In this document: piece by piece, positions 1 to 8,008 of the stretch
Layout: every line of letters begins with the position of its first letter
Position numbering within the stretch: the stretch's first letter is position 1
Source of the DNA: CAKZLS01 sp963771545
GTDB taxonomy: Bacteria > Pseudomonadota > Alphaproteobacteria > Rhodospirillales > Defluviicoccaceae
Length of the DNA: 64,000 bases
Assembly: GCA_963771545.1 (NCBI GenBank)
Contig: CAVYTX010000002.1
Location: forward strand, 372,001-436,000
Reading direction: 5' to 3'
Translations under genes and position numbers: made by a program
The notes under the pieces: model-generated
Told to the model about the DNA's origin: nothing
Databases searched by the model: none
Seen by the model: the letters and a program-made list of their open reading frames with translations, nothing else

Positions 1-309
1 CCAACATATGGTGCCCCTACGATCGCGTTTCCCGCTCCCTCGGCAGGAGGTCGCGCGCCGGCGATGGCGACCCATCGTCAAGCGTGGTCGACGCCCCGAG
101 GGAGCGGGAAACGCGACCCTCCGGGCGGCCTTGCGAGGCCCCCGGCGGCGTTGCGGGCGTCCCCGGCGTTAGCGATTGAAGCCGAATGGCGGAAACGCGC
201 CGCGCGCGGGGTTCCGGCGAAGCCGAATGCGCGGCCCGCGGGGGAATGCCCGTTCTTAGCGGCGCCGCCACGTATTGACATTGTGGGTACACACCATCAT
301 AGTCCGGAC
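1..309. other. Intergenic region with long inverted repeat
   Basis: No convincing gene is seen before the antitoxin start at 310. The stretch holds a perfect 21-bp inverted repeat (arms 23-43 and 96-116) around a 52-bp spacer, then very GC-rich sequence with short repeated words such as GCCGAATG. It may be a decayed mobile-element end or palindromic repeat. The overlapping reading frames on both strands are low-complexity Arg/Pro/Ala-rich translations and are not believed. Confidence 0.5.
23..116. repeat. Inverted repeat, 21-bp perfect arms
   Basis: Arm 23-43 is the exact reverse complement of arm 96-116; the spacer is 52 bp. No gene lies inside. It could form a long hairpin or be the paired ends of a small non-autonomous element. 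Confidence 0.7.
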
Positions 310-651
310 ATGGCTAAAACGCACATGACCCCTTCTAAATCCGCACGCCCCGCGTCCGTCGCAGTCGCGGAGCGGGCCGCCGCGTCCGACGCGAAGGGGA
401 GCATCAACCTTCGGATCGAGGCCAACACCCGCCAGCTTATCGATGATGCGGCCGCGGTTCTAGGTAAGACGCGCACCGAGTTCATGGTGGAGAGCGCGCG
501 GCGACGAGCTATCGACGTGCTGCTGGACCAGCGACTGTTCGTGCTGGACTCTGATCGCTACGACGCCTTCATGCGCGCCCTTGACAATCCGCCCGCGCCG
601 GGACCGAAGCTGCGGTCGCTGCTGCGCCGAGTGCCGGCATGGCAGAAATAG
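310..651 (+). CDS. tacA: DUF1778 / TacA-type ribbon-helix-helix antitoxin
   Basis: This 113-residue protein has the DUF1778 antitoxin signature: a ribbon-helix-helix strand (INLRIEANTRQLIDDAAAVLGKT-like, about residues 36-58) followed by TEFMVESARRRA and a C-terminal toxin-wrapping tail. In this family the N-terminal RHH binds the operon promoter and the C-terminal segment neutralises a GNAT acetyltransferase toxin that acetylates aminoacyl-tRNA. The ATG at 310 is chosen because the upstream in-frame extension (from 64) runs through GC-rich repeat DNA. The last codons overlap the toxin start at 639, the usual arrangement. The RHH suggests autorepression. The family call is confident; the gene symbol is by analogy with TacAT. 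Confidence 0.85.
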   Translation: MAKTHMTPSKSARPASVAVAERAAASDAKGSINLRIEANTRQLIDDAAAVLGKTRTEFMVESARRRAIDVLLDQRLFVLDSDRYDAFMRALDNPPAPGPKLRSLLRRVPAWQK

Positions 652-1170
652 GGGATGTGCCGGAACGCCCCGAAGCTGACCTTTCGGACCCCGTCCCCCT
701 AAGCGCCGAACATGATCTTTCGGGTTTCGACTGCGGCGAACCCGCCCTGAACGATTGGCTGCGCCATCGGGCCTTGAAGAACGAAAGCCGGTTCTCCCGC
801 ACCTATGTCGTCTGCGTGGGCACTCGGGTCGTCGGCTATTTCTGTATTTCCGCCGGTGCGGTAGAGCGCGCGGCCGCGCCTGGCAAAGTGCGGCGCAATG
901 CGCCCGAACTCGATTCCGGTCTCGGTCATCGGCCGTCTCGCGGTTGATCGCGATTACGGAGGCAAGGGACTTGGCGCGGACTTGCTTTCGGACGCGCTCC
1001 GTCGGATTGCGCTCGCCTCGCGGAGCATCGGCATCGGGGCGGTTCTGCTCCATGCCAAGGACGAAGCGGCCAAACGGTTCTATCTGCGATGCGCGGAGTT
1101 CATCGAGTATCCAGAAGACAGTCGCACCTTGTTTCTACCTATTGAAACGGTGGTCGCGGCCTTCGGTTAG
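639..1170 (+). pseudogene. tacT: TacT-type GNAT acetyltransferase toxin, frameshifted
   Basis: The N-terminal part (639 to about 903) carries the GNAT-toxin opening, with PLSAEHDLSGFDCGEPALNDWL followed by TYVVCVG and VVGYFCISAGAVERA. The second half, in the next frame up to 1170, continues with IPVSVIGRLAVDRDYGGKGLG (acetyl-CoA-binding loop), LLHAKDEAAKRFY and a normal C-terminus. Removing one C from the CCC at 903-905 rejoins them as RRNAPNSIPVSVIGRLAVD, which matches the family. The toxin would acetylate charged tRNA and stop translation. As read, the product lacks the acetyl-CoA site and should be inactive. Either the toxin has been disarmed while the antitoxin stayed intact, or this is a sequencing error. 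Confidence 0.8.
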
Positions 1171-1472
1171 GAATTGGGAGAGAGAATGGGGGAACCCAAA
1201 AGAAAGACGTTACGGCAAGCAGCATGGCCGACCTCTGATCGTTACAACGTCACCATTGACCTTCACGTCCTGCCTTCAGTTCCGGCGATCAACGGCGCGC
1301 GCCCGAATGAAGGCCCGTTGCTCGCGCGCCGGCGCCGCCCATCAACCGTCGCCGGCAACCGCCCGATCAACGCCCGCCAGCCCGCATCCTCGAAAATGTC
1401 CTGGGTCCGATTCTTAATCATGCCAGCTTAAATCAAATCGGATTCACGACGGGGTCAGATTCTCTTGATAAG
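1171..1472. other. Intergenic region, no gene recognised
   Basis: A weak plus-strand reading frame (1174-1431) has no recognisable family and an unusual Arg/Pro-rich composition. I see no convincing gene. The right edge runs into a REP-like motif at 1448. Confidence 0.4.
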
Positions 1473-1499
1473 CTATTCGCGATCAACTGATTCTGACCC
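1448..1499. repeat. REP-like hairpin with GACGGGGTCAGATTC motif
   Basis: The motif GACGGGGTCAGATTC at 1448-1462 faces an inverted TCTGACCC at 1492-1499. Inside lies a second inverted pair (TTGAT/ATCAA), so the unit can fold into an interrupted hairpin. A related directly repeated unit lies at 2114-2170. The motif matches those around the REP-associated transposase at 53578. Confidence 0.6.
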
Positions 1500-1967
1500 T
1501 GTTGGTTCTGAAAAGTAATTATAGACCGCCGTAAGCAGTTGGTGGGCGTTTTCGGCTTCCTTCTGTGCGTGTTTGATTTCGCCACCACTGGTATAGGCTT
1601 TTTCGTGAACAAGCTCTTTTCGGGTTGCCTGAAACCATTTGGCGCGATCCAGAATACTTTGATCCTGGCAACCAAGGAGTTCCAGTTTATCCTTGTAACT
1701 CCGAAAGTCATATTTCTTGAAAATGTTTTCGCCGTGCCGCCGCACGATGAGAAGGTGCATCAGGGTCTCAAGCCACATGCCTGTAAAAACGATTGCGATC
1801 ATCGCCTGTTTGAAGCTCGCCCGCTCCGGATCGAGTGTAATAATCCATCCGGGGCTTCCATCAAATTTTGGCCGCCGCCCAGCATCGGTCGCGGCAATCA
1901 TTTGCGCATAGGCCTCATCGGCAATGGCCCGGTAGGTTTCGATATTTGTGATGACGGGATGGTCCAT
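1473..1967 (-). CDS. Hypothetical protein in a REP-bounded module
   Basis: I do not recognise this 164-residue protein. The ATG at 1967 is chosen because the longer in-frame extension to 2102 runs into the neighbouring repeat. It has an alpha-helical, mixed-charge composition with a hydrophobic stretch (AMIAIVFTGMWLETLMHLLIV, about residues 51-71) and a basic/aromatic second half (KKYDFRSYKDKLELLG, AKWFQATRKELVHEK). This resembles small RNase-toxin/HEPN-like helical proteins, with an R-KELVHEK stretch reminiscent of the HEPN Rx4-6H motif, but that is inference only. The final codons lie inside the REP-like hairpin at 1448-1499, and a second copy lies just upstream at 2114. The gene therefore sits alone between two repeats, suggesting a mobile or shuffled module. 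Confidence 0.6.
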   Translation of the reverse strand: MDHPVITNIETYRAIADEAYAQMIAATDAGRRPKFDGSPGWIITLDPERASFKQAMIAIVFTGMWLETLMHLLIVRRHGENIFKKYDFRSYKDKLELLGCQDQSILDRAKWFQATRKELVHEKAYTSGGEIKHAQKEAENAHQLLTAVYNYFSEPTGSESVDRE

Positions 1968-2113
1968 TGGGTTTGGCCTAGTATTGCTTGTACGGAGCGC
2001 GCCCAAATTTGCCGATCGGCTCCGGCCTTGTACAGCTTGAACTTGAGGCGCATGGTCGGCAAGCCTCAAGATGAGCCCAATACCAACGATCCCTTTTGGC
2101 AATCCATTGGAAC

Positions 2114-2170
2114 GACGGGGTCAGATTCAATTGATAAACCATTCGCGAACAACTGGACCTGAACCCGTTG
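2114..2170. repeat. REP-like unit, direct repeat of 1448-1499
   Basis: GACGGGGTCAGATTC at 2114-2128 is followed by TTGATAAACCATTCGCGA, closely matching the 1448 unit. The right arm is degraded (ACCTGAACCC). Together the two units bracket the gene at 1473-1967. Confidence 0.55.
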
Positions 2171-2294
2171 GTTCCCATACTCAACCATGGTCGCTCTCCT
2201 TTCCGTGGCCCTTTGGGGCATCGATCGTGACCCCGCATCTTAGGCCCAGGAGATCGACCACTGGAATTACGCTATGTATAGGGAGTCAAGGGTG

Positions 2295-2654
2295 ATGTAC
2301 GAGATTCTGCCGAAGACCAACGGTCACCTCGTTGCCCTTCAGGCAATGGATCGACTGACAGACGGGGACTTCGAAACCCTTGAACCCGTGGTTGACCGAA
2401 TGATCGAAGATGCCGCACCAGCGCGGCTGTTTCTCGATTGGACCGAGCTCAAGGGCTGGGACGGCAAGGGGGAGGCCCGCTCCTTTCGCTTCTGGCTGAA
2501 GAACTGGGGACTCATCGAAAGAGTGGCCATTGTCTCCTCGAACAAATTCCTTAGCGATGTCGCGAGGCTCAAACAGACCTTGAGCCGTTCGCAGGTCCGA
2601 CACTTCTTGGTGTCCGATGCCGACAAAGCCTGGGTTTGGGTTCAGGGAGAATAG
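2295..2654 (+). CDS. SpoIIAA-like (STAS-related) protein
   Basis: This 119-residue protein looks like the SpoIIAA-like family (PF11964). It has the opening VALQAMDRLTDGDFETLEPVVDRMI, a central strand ARLFLDWTELKGWD, then a helix and a C-terminal strand VRHFLVSDADKAWVWVQ. These cytoplasmic proteins adopt a STAS-like fold; their biological role is generally unclear. The ATG at 2295 matches the family start better than the alternative at 2274. The gene is followed after 4 nt by the GTG of a DUF4336 gene, so the two are probably co-transcribed and translationally coupled. Confidence 0.75.
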   Translation: MYEILPKTNGHLVALQAMDRLTDGDFETLEPVVDRMIEDAAPARLFLDWTELKGWDGKGEARSFRFWLKNWGLIERVAIVSSNKFLSDVARLKQTLSRSQVRHFLVSDADKAWVWVQGE

Positions 2655-2658
2655 GCCG

Positions 2659-3384
2659 GTGCAGGCCTCGACCTCTTGCCTGCAATCCGTTGGAGATCAG
2701 CTCTGGATTGCAGACGGCCCCGTCGTCGACTTCTACTCGTTCCCCTACCCGACCCGCATGGCCGTCGTACGACTGGGCGATGGGAAACTGTGGATATGGT
2801 CCCCCATTCCCTTGAATTCGCAACTGAAAGGAGAGGTCGAGGCCCTGGGCCGCCCGACACATGTCGTCTCACCAAACAAACTCCATCATCTCTCTCTTGC
2901 CGAGTGGGCGGAGGCATATCCCAAAGCCAAGCTGTGGGGGTTACCCGCAGTCATGCGCAAGCGCCGGGACCTTCATTTCAACGCAGCGCTCAACGATCAC
3001 CCGCCCGCGGACTGGAAAGGGGAGATCGACCAGGTCGTGTTCCGCGGAAGCGTTTTAATGGACGAAGCAGTCTTCTTTCACCGTCGATCCGGAACGGCCC
3101 TGTTTGCCGACCTGATCGAAAACCTTGAAGGCGCATTCTTGCGTAGTACGCCGGGTTGGCGCGGTTGGCGAGTGGCCGTGGCACGGATGTGGTGCATCAC
3201 GGAACCTCACGGGATGGCTCCGCTTGAATGGCGCCTCAGTTTCGTCAATCGGGACCGTGCTAGGGAATCGCTTGCTCGGTTCCTGGCCTGGAACCCGAAC
3301 CACGTCGTTATTGCCCACGGCGGATGGGCACAAGAAAACGGGCGAGCTTTCATCCAGAAGTCGTTCCGGTGGCTCAACCCCTAG
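2659..3384 (+). CDS. DUF4336 domain-containing protein
   Basis: This 241-residue protein belongs to DUF4336, a family distantly related to metallo-beta-lactamase folds but lacking a clear metal motif here. Visible landmarks are LWIADGPVVDFYSFPYPTRMAVVRL (family start), LWIWSPIPL, the THVVSPNKLHHL segment, DQVVFRGSVLMDEAVFFHRRSGTALFADLIENL, and the C-terminal NPNHVVIAHGGW. The GTG at 2659 has a GGGAG ribosome site (2645-2649) and lies 4 nt after the preceding stop. A longer start at 2617 would overlap the upstream gene out of frame. The function is unknown. Confidence 0.78.
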   Translation: MQASTSCLQSVGDQLWIADGPVVDFYSFPYPTRMAVVRLGDGKLWIWSPIPLNSQLKGEVEALGRPTHVVSPNKLHHLSLAEWAEAYPKAKLWGLPAVMRKRRDLHFNAALNDHPPADWKGEIDQVVFRGSVLMDEAVFFHRRSGTALFADLIENLEGAFLRSTPGWRGWRVAVARMWCITEPHGMAPLEWRLSFVNRDRARESLARFLAWNPNHVVIAHGGWAQENGRAFIQKSFRWLNP

Positions 3385-4262
3385 ACCTTGCTTTTTTCGG
3401 CAAGGCCGTCTCGCGCATCCCCGCCAGTAGGTCGGCGGAACCGAGGCCGCGGCTGCCGATCGGCCTTGGTTGGGGAATACCACCACGTCGGGTGTTTTCC
3501 CCCTGAGCGATTCTTTCTCTTAGCCAACATAATCGTTCAAATTCAGAGCGCTATTTTATGGCATGGCGTTTGCTTAAATCAAGTAGAACCCGCCCTTCAG
3601 ACACGTAAGAATGGGGTCAGGTCTGATATTATAGCAAAGTGGGGAGATATCGGGGGGACATGGCCAATCCCGGACTTCGCTTCGCTGCTTCCGGGCTCCA
3701 AAACGATGCCGTTGAATCGCGTACAGAAATCAGATATTATTCCTATCATCCAGCGTTTGAAAGTGAAACCGGACGGCGATCGTTAATTGGAACGAACGGT
3801 CCAGTATGACGACAAATGACGACATCGAAAGCGGAACGATCCGGGATTGAAACGGCGTGTTTCGTTTAATATCAAAGAGTTACGTCGTTACGGACCGAGA
3901 ATAAGCACTCTTGAATGTACGTGTTATTCCAATTAGTTACAGATAAAAATGACGACAAATGATGACAAATGACGACATTCTAGGCCTTTTTATTTCAGAC
4001 CAATGAAATCAAGCGCTTAGCGGATGTCAAGTCGTCAAATGTCGTCTTTTTCGCGAAAAATGTCGTCATTTTCGGCCTTTTTTTGACGACACGTGTCGTC
4101 AAACGCAGTTTGACGAGTTTTCTGTCTTGGCGAGCCCTTTACGGGCTTGCCCTTATTCCCTCAGGCGCCGGGCGCGGACGTCCGTCCGCTTGGCTTCCTC
4201 GCTGCGCTGCGGGCGCGCAGTTGCGCTTGCCGGCCATTACGATGGCCGATTGTTGGGGTGCT
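3385..4262. other. Convergent intergenic region carrying phased GTCGTC/GACGAC boxes
   Basis: No gene is recognised in this 878-bp region between convergent genes. A weak GGGGTCAGGTC motif lies near 3611. Arrays of a 10-bp repeated unit (ATGACGACAA-like) lie at 3806-3825 and 3949-3978, and inverse GTCGTC boxes start at 4031, 4041 and 4062. These are followed by a perfect palindrome at 4082-4103. A related block occurs at 10833-10936. Confidence 0.6.
3806..4103. repeat. Helically phased GACGAC/GTCGTC box array with perfect palindrome
   Basis: Two 10-bp units lie at 3806-3825 and three at 3949-3978, in the ATGACGACAA orientation. Inverse GTCGTC boxes begin at 4031, 4041 and 4062 (spacings of 10 and 21 bp). 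The block ends in the palindrome TTGACGACACGTGTCGTCAA (4083-4102, extendable by one base each side). The spacing is near one or two helical turns, as expected for cooperative protein binding. A second copy lies at 10833-10936. Confidence 0.7.
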
Positions 4263-5264
4263 TCAGGCGCGCGCGCGGCGGCCGCCGACGATCTTGTATT
4301 CGATGAGCCGGCGAACCAGCGTGTTGGCGGCGCTGTAGCGGGGCACGCCGTCGAGGGAGTAGGGGGCGCCGTGGACGATGGACTCGGCGGCGCGGAGCCC
4401 GCTCCGCACGGCGGGGCCGATGCCCTCGCAGAGGTCGCGGGTGGCCAGACCGGCCGCGTCGCCGATAACGAAGGCGTTGTCCACGCGCGGGATGTCCCGC
4501 TCGCCCCGCAGGTAATAGCTGTAACCGCCGGTGTCGTAAGCGTGGCCGGCGACGAGGCCGCCGGTGTCCAGGGTTCGGGCGAAGCCGCCCCAGTGGTTCT
4601 TGATGGCGTCGCGGCGCCGTTTGAGGCCGTGGGCGGAGCCGCCGATGCCCACGTTCAGGTGCCCGCCGGCCTTGGGCACGTACCAGGAATAACCCGGCAG
4701 ACCGCCCTGGAAGAACCACAGGTGGCAATCGCCGTCCCGCCATTGGAACGGGAATTCCTGCTCCAGCGCCACCACCTGCAATTCCTTGGCGCGCGGGTGG
4801 GCGTCGGCGAAAAGGGTCCGGTACACCGGGCAGCGGGTTCCGCCGGCGCCCACCAGATAGGCGCACCGGTAAGTGTCGTCGATGACATAGAACCCGTCCT
4901 CGCGGCGGATGTTCTGGACGTAATGGCCGGCCACCTCGGCTCCGGACCGCCGCAGCAGCCAGTGGTCGAACTCGCGGCGGCGGATGGAGTGTTCGGGGGA
5001 CTCGAAATTAAACATTAAGCCGAAGACGTGGATCTTCAGACTCGAAAAGGTCATGAAACTGTGCGGGTAGGTCTCGGTATCCATCTCCAGATCCGCCACC
5101 ACCTCGGGCGTGATCCAGCCGGCGCACAGCTTGGTCCGGGGGAAGGTTTCGCGGTCGAGCACCAGGCAGCCCATGCCGGCGCGTTTCAACTTCCACGCGC
5201 AGGCGGAGCCGGCCGGTCCGCCGCCGACGATGATCGCGTCGGAGGTGATCAAGCCGCTAACCAA
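4263..5264 (-). CDS. FAD-dependent oxidoreductase, geranylgeranyl reductase family
   Basis: This 333-residue flavoprotein opens with a Rossmann motif DAIIVGGGPAGSACAWKLKRAG (about residues 9-30) followed by CLVLDRETFPRTKLCAGWITPEV, typical of the geranylgeranyl-reductase/digeranylglycerophospholipid-reductase-like branch. The second FAD motif AFVIGDAAGLATRDLCEGIGPAV lies near residues 267-289. Such enzymes reduce isoprenoid or lipid double bonds or act as monooxygenases; the substrate here is unknown. The start overlaps the stop of the cyclopropane synthase gene by 8 nt on the same strand, so the pair is probably translationally coupled and may act together on membrane lipids (inference). Confidence 0.85.
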   Translation of the reverse strand: MVSGLITSDAIIVGGGPAGSACAWKLKRAGMGCLVLDRETFPRTKLCAGWITPEVVADLEMDTETYPHSFMTFSSLKIHVFGLMFNFESPEHSIRRREFDHWLLRRSGAEVAGHYVQNIRREDGFYVIDDTYRCAYLVGAGGTRCPVYRTLFADAHPRAKELQVVALEQEFPFQWRDGDCHLWFFQGGLPGYSWYVPKAGGHLNVGIGGSAHGLKRRRDAIKNHWGGFARTLDTGGLVAGHAYDTGGYSYYLRGERDIPRVDNAFVIGDAAGLATRDLCEGIGPAVRSGLRAAESIVHGAPYSLDGVPRYSAANTLVRRLIEYKIVGGRRARA

Positions 5265-6510
5265 CCGACTTGAGATGATCGCGGACTCCGGCGGGCGGGG
5301 CGGCCGCGTGCTCCCGTTCCCAGTCGACCATGTAGTCGCGGACGAGGGGGACGGCGTCCACCGATTTGGCCACCTGGATCTGGGCGTTCATGTGGCCCTG
5401 GCGGCGGAACACCATCTCGCAGCCGGCCAGGTAGAATTCCCACATGCGGCAGAACCGCTCGTCGTAGATCCGCGCCGCCTCGTCCCGGTTGGCCATGAAC
5501 CGCTCGCGCCAATGGCGCAAGGTCTCGGCGTAGTGCAGCCTCAGGATCTCGATGTCGGTGATCCACAGATTGGCCCGCTCGATGGCCGGCACCAGCTCGG
5601 AGAGCGCCGGGCAGTAGCCGCCGGGGAAGATGTACTTGTCCAGCCACGGGTTGGTGGGATAGGGCTCGTCCATGTGGGAGATGGTGTGCATCAGGGCGAC
5701 GCCGTCGTCGGTGAGCAGGCGGCCGATGTTCTCGAAGAAACCGCGGTAATGGGGCGTTCCCACGTGCTCGAGGATGCCGATGGCGGCGATGCGGTCGAAT
5801 GGGCCCTCGACCTCGCGGTAGTCGCACAGCTGAAAGCGTACGCGGTCCTGAAGGCGGCGGTCGCGGGCCCGCCGGGTAGCGAGCTTGTACTGTTCTACGG
5901 AGAGGGTGACGCCGGTGACGTCCACGTCGGTGATTTCGGCCAGATAGAGCGACAGGCCGCCCCAGCCGCACCCCATGTCGAGAACGCGCTGGCCGGGTTC
6001 GAGCAGCAGCTTGGCGGCGATGTGGTTCTTCTTGGCCTGCTGCGCTTGCTCGAGCGTGACATCGGGCGTCGGATGATAGGCGCAGGTATATTGGCGGTCG
6101 GCGTCGAGGAACAGGTCGTAGATGTTTCCCGAGAGGTCGTAATGGTGGGCGACGTTGCGGCGCGACCGGCCGGGGACGTTGTTGGTCCGGCGGCGATGCC
6201 AAAGCATCCGGGCCCGGGTCACCCAGCGGTCCAGCGCGTTAAGCGTGCCGGTGCCCGTGTTCAACCCGATCAGATCGAGCAGGTCGTAGACCGACCCGTT
6301 CTCCACCGTGAGCGTGCCGTCCATGTAGGCCTCGCCGATCCCGAGCCGGGGATTGAAGAACAGCCGGCTGTGCAGCGCCCGGTCGAGAAGACGGATGGTC
6401 ACGGTGGGACCCCGGGCAGGGTCCCCGAAACGATGGGTCTCGCCGTCCGCGTCGATGACGGTCAACTCGCCCCGCTTAAGAAAACCCCGCAAAAGACGCC
6501 CGAAAAGCAT
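5257..6510 (-). CDS. cfa: Cyclopropane-fatty-acyl-phospholipid synthase
   Basis: This 417-residue SAM-dependent enzyme transfers a methylene group from SAM to the cis double bond of unsaturated acyl chains in membrane phospholipids. Counting from an upstream TTG at 6534, the conserved NVAHHYDLSGNIYDLFLD lies at about 127-144 and the SAM motif LDMGCGWGGL at 185-194. These are followed by YREVEGPFDRIAAIGILEHVG and GGYCPALSELVPAIE. The ATG at 6510 (MLFGRLLRGFLKRG) is preferred because homologues begin there. The gene is first in a two-gene unit with the overlapping geranylgeranyl-reductase-like gene. Confidence 0.92.
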   Translation of the reverse strand: MLFGRLLRGFLKRGELTVIDADGETHRFGDPARGPTVTIRLLDRALHSRLFFNPRLGIGEAYMDGTLTVENGSVYDLLDLIGLNTGTGTLNALDRWVTRARMLWHRRRTNNVPGRSRRNVAHHYDLSGNIYDLFLDADRQYTCAYHPTPDVTLEQAQQAKKNHIAAKLLLEPGQRVLDMGCGWGGLSLYLAEITDVDVTGVTLSVEQYKLATRRARDRRLQDRVRFQLCDYREVEGPFDRIAAIGILEHVGTPHYRGFFENIGRLLTDDGVALMHTISHMDEPYPTNPWLDKYIFPGGYCPALSELVPAIERANLWITDIEILRLHYAETLRHWRERFMANRDEAARIYDERFCRMWEFYLAGCEMVFRRQGHMNAQIQVAKSVDAVPLVRDYMVDWEREHAAAPPAGVRDHLKSVG

Positions 6511-6617
6511 GGCTCCCCCGATCCGCTCTTCCAAGTCCTTTCAATTTAGCGCCTGGCTCGCCCGCCGCAAGCGTCACGAACAGGATACCGCGCGAAGCTC
6601 GTGAAGAAGGTCCCGCG

Positions 6618-7412
6618 TTACCGGCGGCGCGCGAAGCCCATAAGCGCAAGGAGGCCGCATCCGAACAACCAGACCGCGCCCGGCAGCGGAACCACCGCGA
6701 TTTCCTTCATGAGTTTCTCGGCGATGGCGTCGCCGAAATCCTCGAACGACGAGACCTCCATGACGAACGGATTGTCGCCCGCCCGCAGATGGGCCTCGTA
6801 CCACTCGCCGATGGTCTGTGTCGGGTCATCGGCCGACCCGTCCGACAGAGCCAGCTTGTCGCCTTCGATGGCGAGGGCATTGATGGTGTCGATTCCGAAG
6901 GCGAGCGCGAAGTTCACCGCGGTATCGGCGTTGAGCCCATCGTTTTGGGAACCGTCCCCGGAGATGTCGATGACCTGGCGTGCGCTTTCGAATTCGTTCA
7001 TGAACGCGAACATGGACCGGACGATGGCTTGTCCCGGCGCGGTGAGGCCCCGGAACGGACGCCGCGCGCCGCCGATTTCCGAGGCAAACGCACTCGCGCT
7101 GGAAGCGTCGGAAATCACGGTCCAATCCACCGCCGTTTCGTATTGGTCGGCGCTGGACCAGAAATCGGCGCGGACCGCGATTCGGCCCAACTCCCCGCCC
7201 TGGATGGCGGCCAGAACGCGCGGGTCGTTGAACGCGTCCCTGTAACCTTGCATCTGCAACGGGTACTCGGTTTCGTCGTTGATGCTCCCCGAAACATCGA
7301 TCAGCAGCATCAGTTCAACATCGACCGCTACCGCCCGCGCCTCCCGTGGCGCGATCACGCAGACGAGTGGCAGCAGCAGCGGAACCACCTTTCCAAGCCA
7401 CGCATACTTCAT
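6618..7412 (-). CDS. DUF1194 protein with VPLPG-type C-terminal sorting tail
   Basis: This 264-residue secreted protein has a signal peptide (WLGKVVPLLLPLVCVIAPREARA) and then a von Willebrand A-like DUF1194 domain with a MIDAS-type motif LLIDVSGSIND and the GDGSQNDG loop. The C-terminus VVPLPGAVWLFGCGLLALMGFARRR is a PEP-CTERM-type VPLPA tail: short motif, hydrophobic helix, basic end. In such systems an exosortase recognises and cleaves the tail during export. The ATG at 7412 has a GGGAGAGG site and follows a GTG at 7415. No exosortase gene is in the window; a second protein with this tail lies at 11534-12169. Confidence 0.85.
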   Translation of the reverse strand: MKYAWLGKVVPLLLPLVCVIAPREARAVAVDVELMLLIDVSGSINDETEYPLQMQGYRDAFNDPRVLAAIQGGELGRIAVRADFWSSADQYETAVDWTVISDASSASAFASEIGGARRPFRGLTAPGQAIVRSMFAFMNEFESARQVIDISGDGSQNDGLNADTAVNFALAFGIDTINALAIEGDKLALSDGSADDPTQTIGEWYEAHLRAGDNPFVMEVSSFEDFGDAIAEKLMKEIAVVPLPGAVWLFGCGLLALMGFARRR

Positions 7413-7645
7413 CACAACCTCTCCCGGTCTACCGCTTTAACGGCATCCGCCGTCCGGCACGCAATTTCATAAAATTGTATTAAATTGTAGAATACACGTA
7501 TTGCGAGCGTATTTGTACAAAAAACCGCCGTTGACCATCCGGTCCAAAAGTTCACGGGTTCAGATGGCTTTTAACGGACGAACCGACGTGTCAATCACCG
7601 GGAACGATGGAGCGGTACTCTAACCAGGGGAATCGGGTGAATGGG

Positions 7646-7843
7646 TCATGCGGCGATGGCCGGGAGCGGCAGGGATGTGATGGAGAAGCGGGTTTCCTGT
7701 TCGATTTTTTCATCGATCTCGCGGCGGCTCTCGACCATGACAATCCCTTCAATCCCGGCCAGTCGTGGCGTTTCCTGGAGCCAGGCGACATCGTGGACCA
7801 CGGTCGTGGTTCGGGTCTCGATGCGGCCGTGATCGCCATCCAC
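7646..7843 (-). pseudogene. ISAs1-family transposase remnant
   Basis: A minus-strand reading shows TVDGDHGRIETRTTTVVHDVAWLQETP, IEGIVMVESRREI and ETRFSITSLP. These match the C-terminal catalytic part of ISAs1 (DDE) transposases, and are also recognisably like the plus-strand fragment at 24528-24959. Upstream and downstream parts are missing. It is a dead fragment with no start codon of its own, marking an old insertion. Confidence 0.75.
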
Positions 7844-8008
7844 CGTCCGGTGGCGGCCGCAACCGAGGCGCCGCCGATCCGACCCGAGCGGCATATCCCC
7901 AACTCGATCGCCACCCTGCGCCGACGCCTCACCGCCGCCCTCGCCGGGAGCCTCGATCGATGTTCCCGCCGCCAGGCACCACGCACCCCATCGCAAACTC
8001 AACTACAT

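Noticed and set aside
1174..1431. 85-codon frame after the toxin gene
   Set aside because: Composition and lack of similarity suggest chance; no ribosome site.
3388..3786. 132-codon frame before the phased boxes
   Set aside because: No recognised family, no ribosome site, and repeat-like DNA; treated as non-coding.
4083..6549. Two long plus-strand frames over the oxidoreductase and cfa genes
   Set aside because: They are antisense to well-supported minus-strand genes.
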